From UMGS1322 sp900550765 (GTDB taxonomy: Bacteria > Bacillota > Clostridia > Christensenellales > QALW01): a DNA stretch of 41,294 bases. How positions within the stretch are numbered: position 1 is the stretch's first letter; every line of letters begins with the position of its first letter. Where the stretch lies: positions 1 to 41,294 of the forward strand of contig CAUDEY010000018.1 in the NCBI GenBank assembly GCA_958448705.1, given 5' to 3'. Positions 39,830 through 41,294 of this stretch are shown here, one piece after another. The position numbers were made by a program, and so were the translations under genes. The notes below the pieces were generated by a model. The model had not been told where the DNA came from. It made no database searches and saw only the letters and a list, made by a program, of their open reading frames with translations.

Positions 39830-40381
39830 TTAATTTCCGCTATCCTGCAGTTTCCCCGCTTCCCGCGCATTTCCGTGCGATTTTATAAAAAGCTTTCGAA
39901 TCCATGATAAAAGAAGACTTCCCACCCAAAACACAAAGGCCGCCAAAACACCGGCCTGCAGGCAAAGCAAAATGTCATCAGCACGTATCGACTGCCATAC
40001 CATTGGCCAAGTTGCATATAATGTACAACTCCTATACTTCAAAAAATGCCAAGTAAAAAGCAACATATTTCCTAATGCCGCGACGCTGCCAGCCGCCGTA
40101 CTCACCAAATAATACGCCAGCGCAGAAATCCTGATTTTTTTTCTTACAAGATACCGCAAAAGAGCCAAAACCGCCGCTGCAAGCAAGGCAGGCCAAAAAA
40201 CGATACTATAGGTATCCCACACAGTCTTCCAAAAAAGTGCATCCCGCAAAAAAAGCACAAGATAGTGCCAGCCGCCCATAAACATACCGTTATTTAGTCT
40301 TGCCATTAGCAAAGCAGCATGCAAAACAAACAATAGAAAAATAGGTACGATAAAACATAAAAATTCCTTAAATTTTTTCAT
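39830..40381 (-). CDS. Integral membrane protein, tandem paralog
   Basis: 183 residues, about four hydrophobic helices: FLCFIVPIFLLFVLHAALL, FWPALLAAAVLALLRYL, ISALAYYLVSTAAGSVAALGNMLLFTW and ILLCLQAGVLAAFVFWVGSLLLSW. Between them lies a conserved WQSIRADD segment shared with the neighbouring copy. The last 20 residues (KSHGNAREAGKLQDSGN) are hydrophilic. No family recognised. A tandem duplicate downstream (39136-39650) is frameshifted. Expressed on the minus strand after the YcxB-like gene. Confidence 0.78.
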   Translation of the reverse strand: MKKFKEFLCFIVPIFLLFVLHAALLMARLNNGMFMGGWHYLVLFLRDALFWKTVWDTYSIVFWPALLAAAVLALLRYLVRKKIRISALAYYLVSTAAGSVAALGNMLLFTWHFLKYRSCTLYATWPMVWQSIRADDILLCLQAGVLAAFVFWVGSLLLSWIRKLFIKSHGNAREAGKLQDSGN

Positions 40382-40447
40382 ACTGTCAACGCCTTCTATT
40401 TAACAACATACGTTTGCATAACAAACAAGATTTTTTACTGAAAAGTT

Positions 40448-40942
40448 TTATTTTTCCTTTACACCTTTCCCTTTTAAAAAAGCAACGAACTCATCTTCCG
40501 TCCCTTTTTCAAAAGAATTTTTTAAAAATATAAAAACAGATTCTGCCTTTGAACGCAGCAAAATTAAATTTTTTGTTTGTTTCACATACTGAATTGCATC
40601 ATAGTGTATCCGTTTAATTTCACCGGAAGACGCGGTATTTTGAATAAAATCCTCCGTTGCAATCATATGGACCGTAACTTCCCCTCCGGCAAGTTCCTTA
40701 TCCTGCTGAAGCATAATATTTATTTGATGAAAATAACGATAGAATTGAAATAAAAATAATACCGGCACAAAAACAAGCACAAACCAAAGATAGATTTTTT
40801 CAAAAACAGCTAAGAGTATGCTGGCAAGCAAAATCACGCCATAAAAAGTAATCAAAGAAGATTTTTCAAAATAATAGTAGCGATAAAATTCCTTTGCAAA
40901 AGCTTTGTCTCTTACATATCGGTTTTCAAACAATATTTCCAT
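40448..40942 (-). CDS. YcxB-like membrane protein
   Basis: 164 residues. Two close hydrophobic helices (about residues 31-66), then a soluble C-terminal domain with the YcxB pattern: TVHMIATEDFIQNTASSGEIKRIHYDAIQYVKQTKNLILL ... FIFLKNSFEKGTEDEFVAFLKGKG. The family is widespread in Clostridia, small and uncharacterised; the soluble domain resembles PH-like folds in structure predictions I am aware of, which I cannot check here. GGCGGTGC precedes the ATG. Its neighbour on the same strand is the paralogous membrane protein. Confidence 0.82.
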   Translation of the reverse strand: MEILFENRYVRDKAFAKEFYRYYYFEKSSLITFYGVILLASILLAVFEKIYLWFVLVFVPVLFLFQFYRYFHQINIMLQQDKELAGGEVTVHMIATEDFIQNTASSGEIKRIHYDAIQYVKQTKNLILLRSKAESVFIFLKNSFEKGTEDEFVAFLKGKGVKEK

Positions 40943-41030
40943 ACGCGCACCGCCTTTTGTTTTATTATACCATGCTTTTGCGCTGCATGCAATATTTTAC
41001 CGCAAATTTTTCTTCTATAAATTTTGCTGC

Positions 41031-41063
41031 AAAAAAAGAACACCAAGCAATAAACTTGGTGTT
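41031..41063 (-). terminator. Terminator of the tRNA cluster
   Basis: AACACCAAG (41039-41047) and CTTGGTGTT (41055-41063), followed on the minus strand by C and seven T. Confidence 0.9.
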
Positions 41064-41068
41064 CTTTC

Positions 41069-41142
41069 TGGAGGCGCCACCCGGAATCGGACCGGGGATA
41101 AGGGTTTTGCAGACCCGTGCCTTACCTCTTGGCCATGGCGCC
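41069..41142 (-). tRNA. tRNA-Cys (GCA)
   Basis: Acceptor GGCGCC/GGCGCC, anticodon loop with GCA inside GGGTC TGCAAAA CCC, T loop TCCGATT, discriminator T and encoded CCA. Confidence 0.94.
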
Positions 41143-41146
41143 ATTT

Positions 41147-41222
41147 TGGAGCGATAGACGAGATTCGAACTCGCGACATCCACCTTGGCAAGGTGGCACT
41201 CTACCAGCTGAGTTACTACCGC
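41147..41222 (-). tRNA. tRNA-Gly (GCC)
   Basis: Acceptor GCGGTAG/CTATCGC, D arm ACTC/GAGT, anticodon stem CCACC/GGTGG with loop TTGCCAA, T loop TTCGAAT and encoded CCA. It lies 4 bases before tRNA-Cys on one transcript. Confidence 0.95.
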
Positions 41223-41240
41223 ATAAAACAAACCATTTTT

Positions 41241-41294
41241 TGGTGCCTTGGGGCGGAATCGAACCACCGACACGAGGATTTTCAGTCCTCTGCT
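41241..41294 (-). tRNA. tRNA-Phe (GAA), 3' part; 5' end outside window
   Basis: The visible part has the anticodon stem GAGGA/TCCTC with loop CTGAAAA (anticodon GAA), T loop TTCGATT, acceptor 3' strand CCAAGGC, discriminator A and encoded CCA. The D arm and 5' acceptor lie beyond the right edge. Confidence 0.9.

Noticed and set aside
1..41294. CRISPR arrays, intact insertion sequences, rRNA genes
   Set aside because: No regularly spaced repeat series, no transposase frame and no rRNA signature was seen on either strand.

Overview
The window looks like chromosomal DNA of a spore-forming, moderately AT-rich Bacillota of the Clostridia type. The evidence is a SpoIID-family protein, a bifunctional Rel, HemZ, heterodimeric ABC exporters, strong TTGACA/TATAAT promoters, GGAGG ribosome binding sites, and the conserved block secD-secF / recJ-rel-dtd-MBL hydrolase-hemZ / hisS-aspS, all on the minus strand. 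No species name can be supported from sequence alone.

Layout. 1-1250 is the 3' part of a large serine recombinase, so another mobile element ends near the left edge. 1681-3111 holds a GlcG/HbpS-like protein and an AraC regulator. 3386-5374 holds a YfcE-type phosphodiesterase, a small exported protein and a SpoIID-domain protein. 5761-8635 is a three-gene operon of two integral membrane proteins (the first DUF5058) and a membrane-anchored M20 peptidase.

9453-17103 is the most interesting part: a 7.65-kb integrative mobilizable element inserted into the gene of an XRE-TPR regulator. Both ends can be placed to the base. The gene is cut inside the Gly codon of its Trp-Glu-Arg-Gly-Glu motif. The reconstructed attP is a 38-bp imperfect palindrome centred on a GG dinucleotide, and the reconstructed attB restores a 210-codon frame. 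The element carries small unknown genes, a TetR-type regulator between two membrane proteins, a repeat-rich noncoding region that may hold oriT, a very strong promoter with a long hairpin-rich leader, mobC, a relaxase, a gene nested in another frame of the relaxase tail (coiled coil plus C-terminal membrane helix, resembling MobB of mobilizable plasmids in arrangement), a small gene, and the serine recombinase beside attR.

17784-21310 is a two-gene heterodimeric ABC exporter behind a promoter and a leader with an intrinsic terminator. Thioredoxin and two small membrane proteins follow. 22729-35660 is the housekeeping block on the minus strand: aspS and hisS (own promoter); hemZ, MBL hydrolase, dtd, rel and recJ packed tightly; divergent SecF and SecD with their own promoter and terminator; and a TIGR04086 membrane protein. 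36094-37613 holds tRNA-Asp, an esterase-like alpha/beta hydrolase and tRNA-Leu. 38205-40942 holds an SDR oxidoreductase, a tandem pair of paralogous membrane-protein genes (one frameshifted in an A7 tract) and a YcxB-like protein. The right edge has a tRNA cluster (Cys, Gly, partial Phe). No CRISPR array, rRNA or intact insertion sequence was seen.
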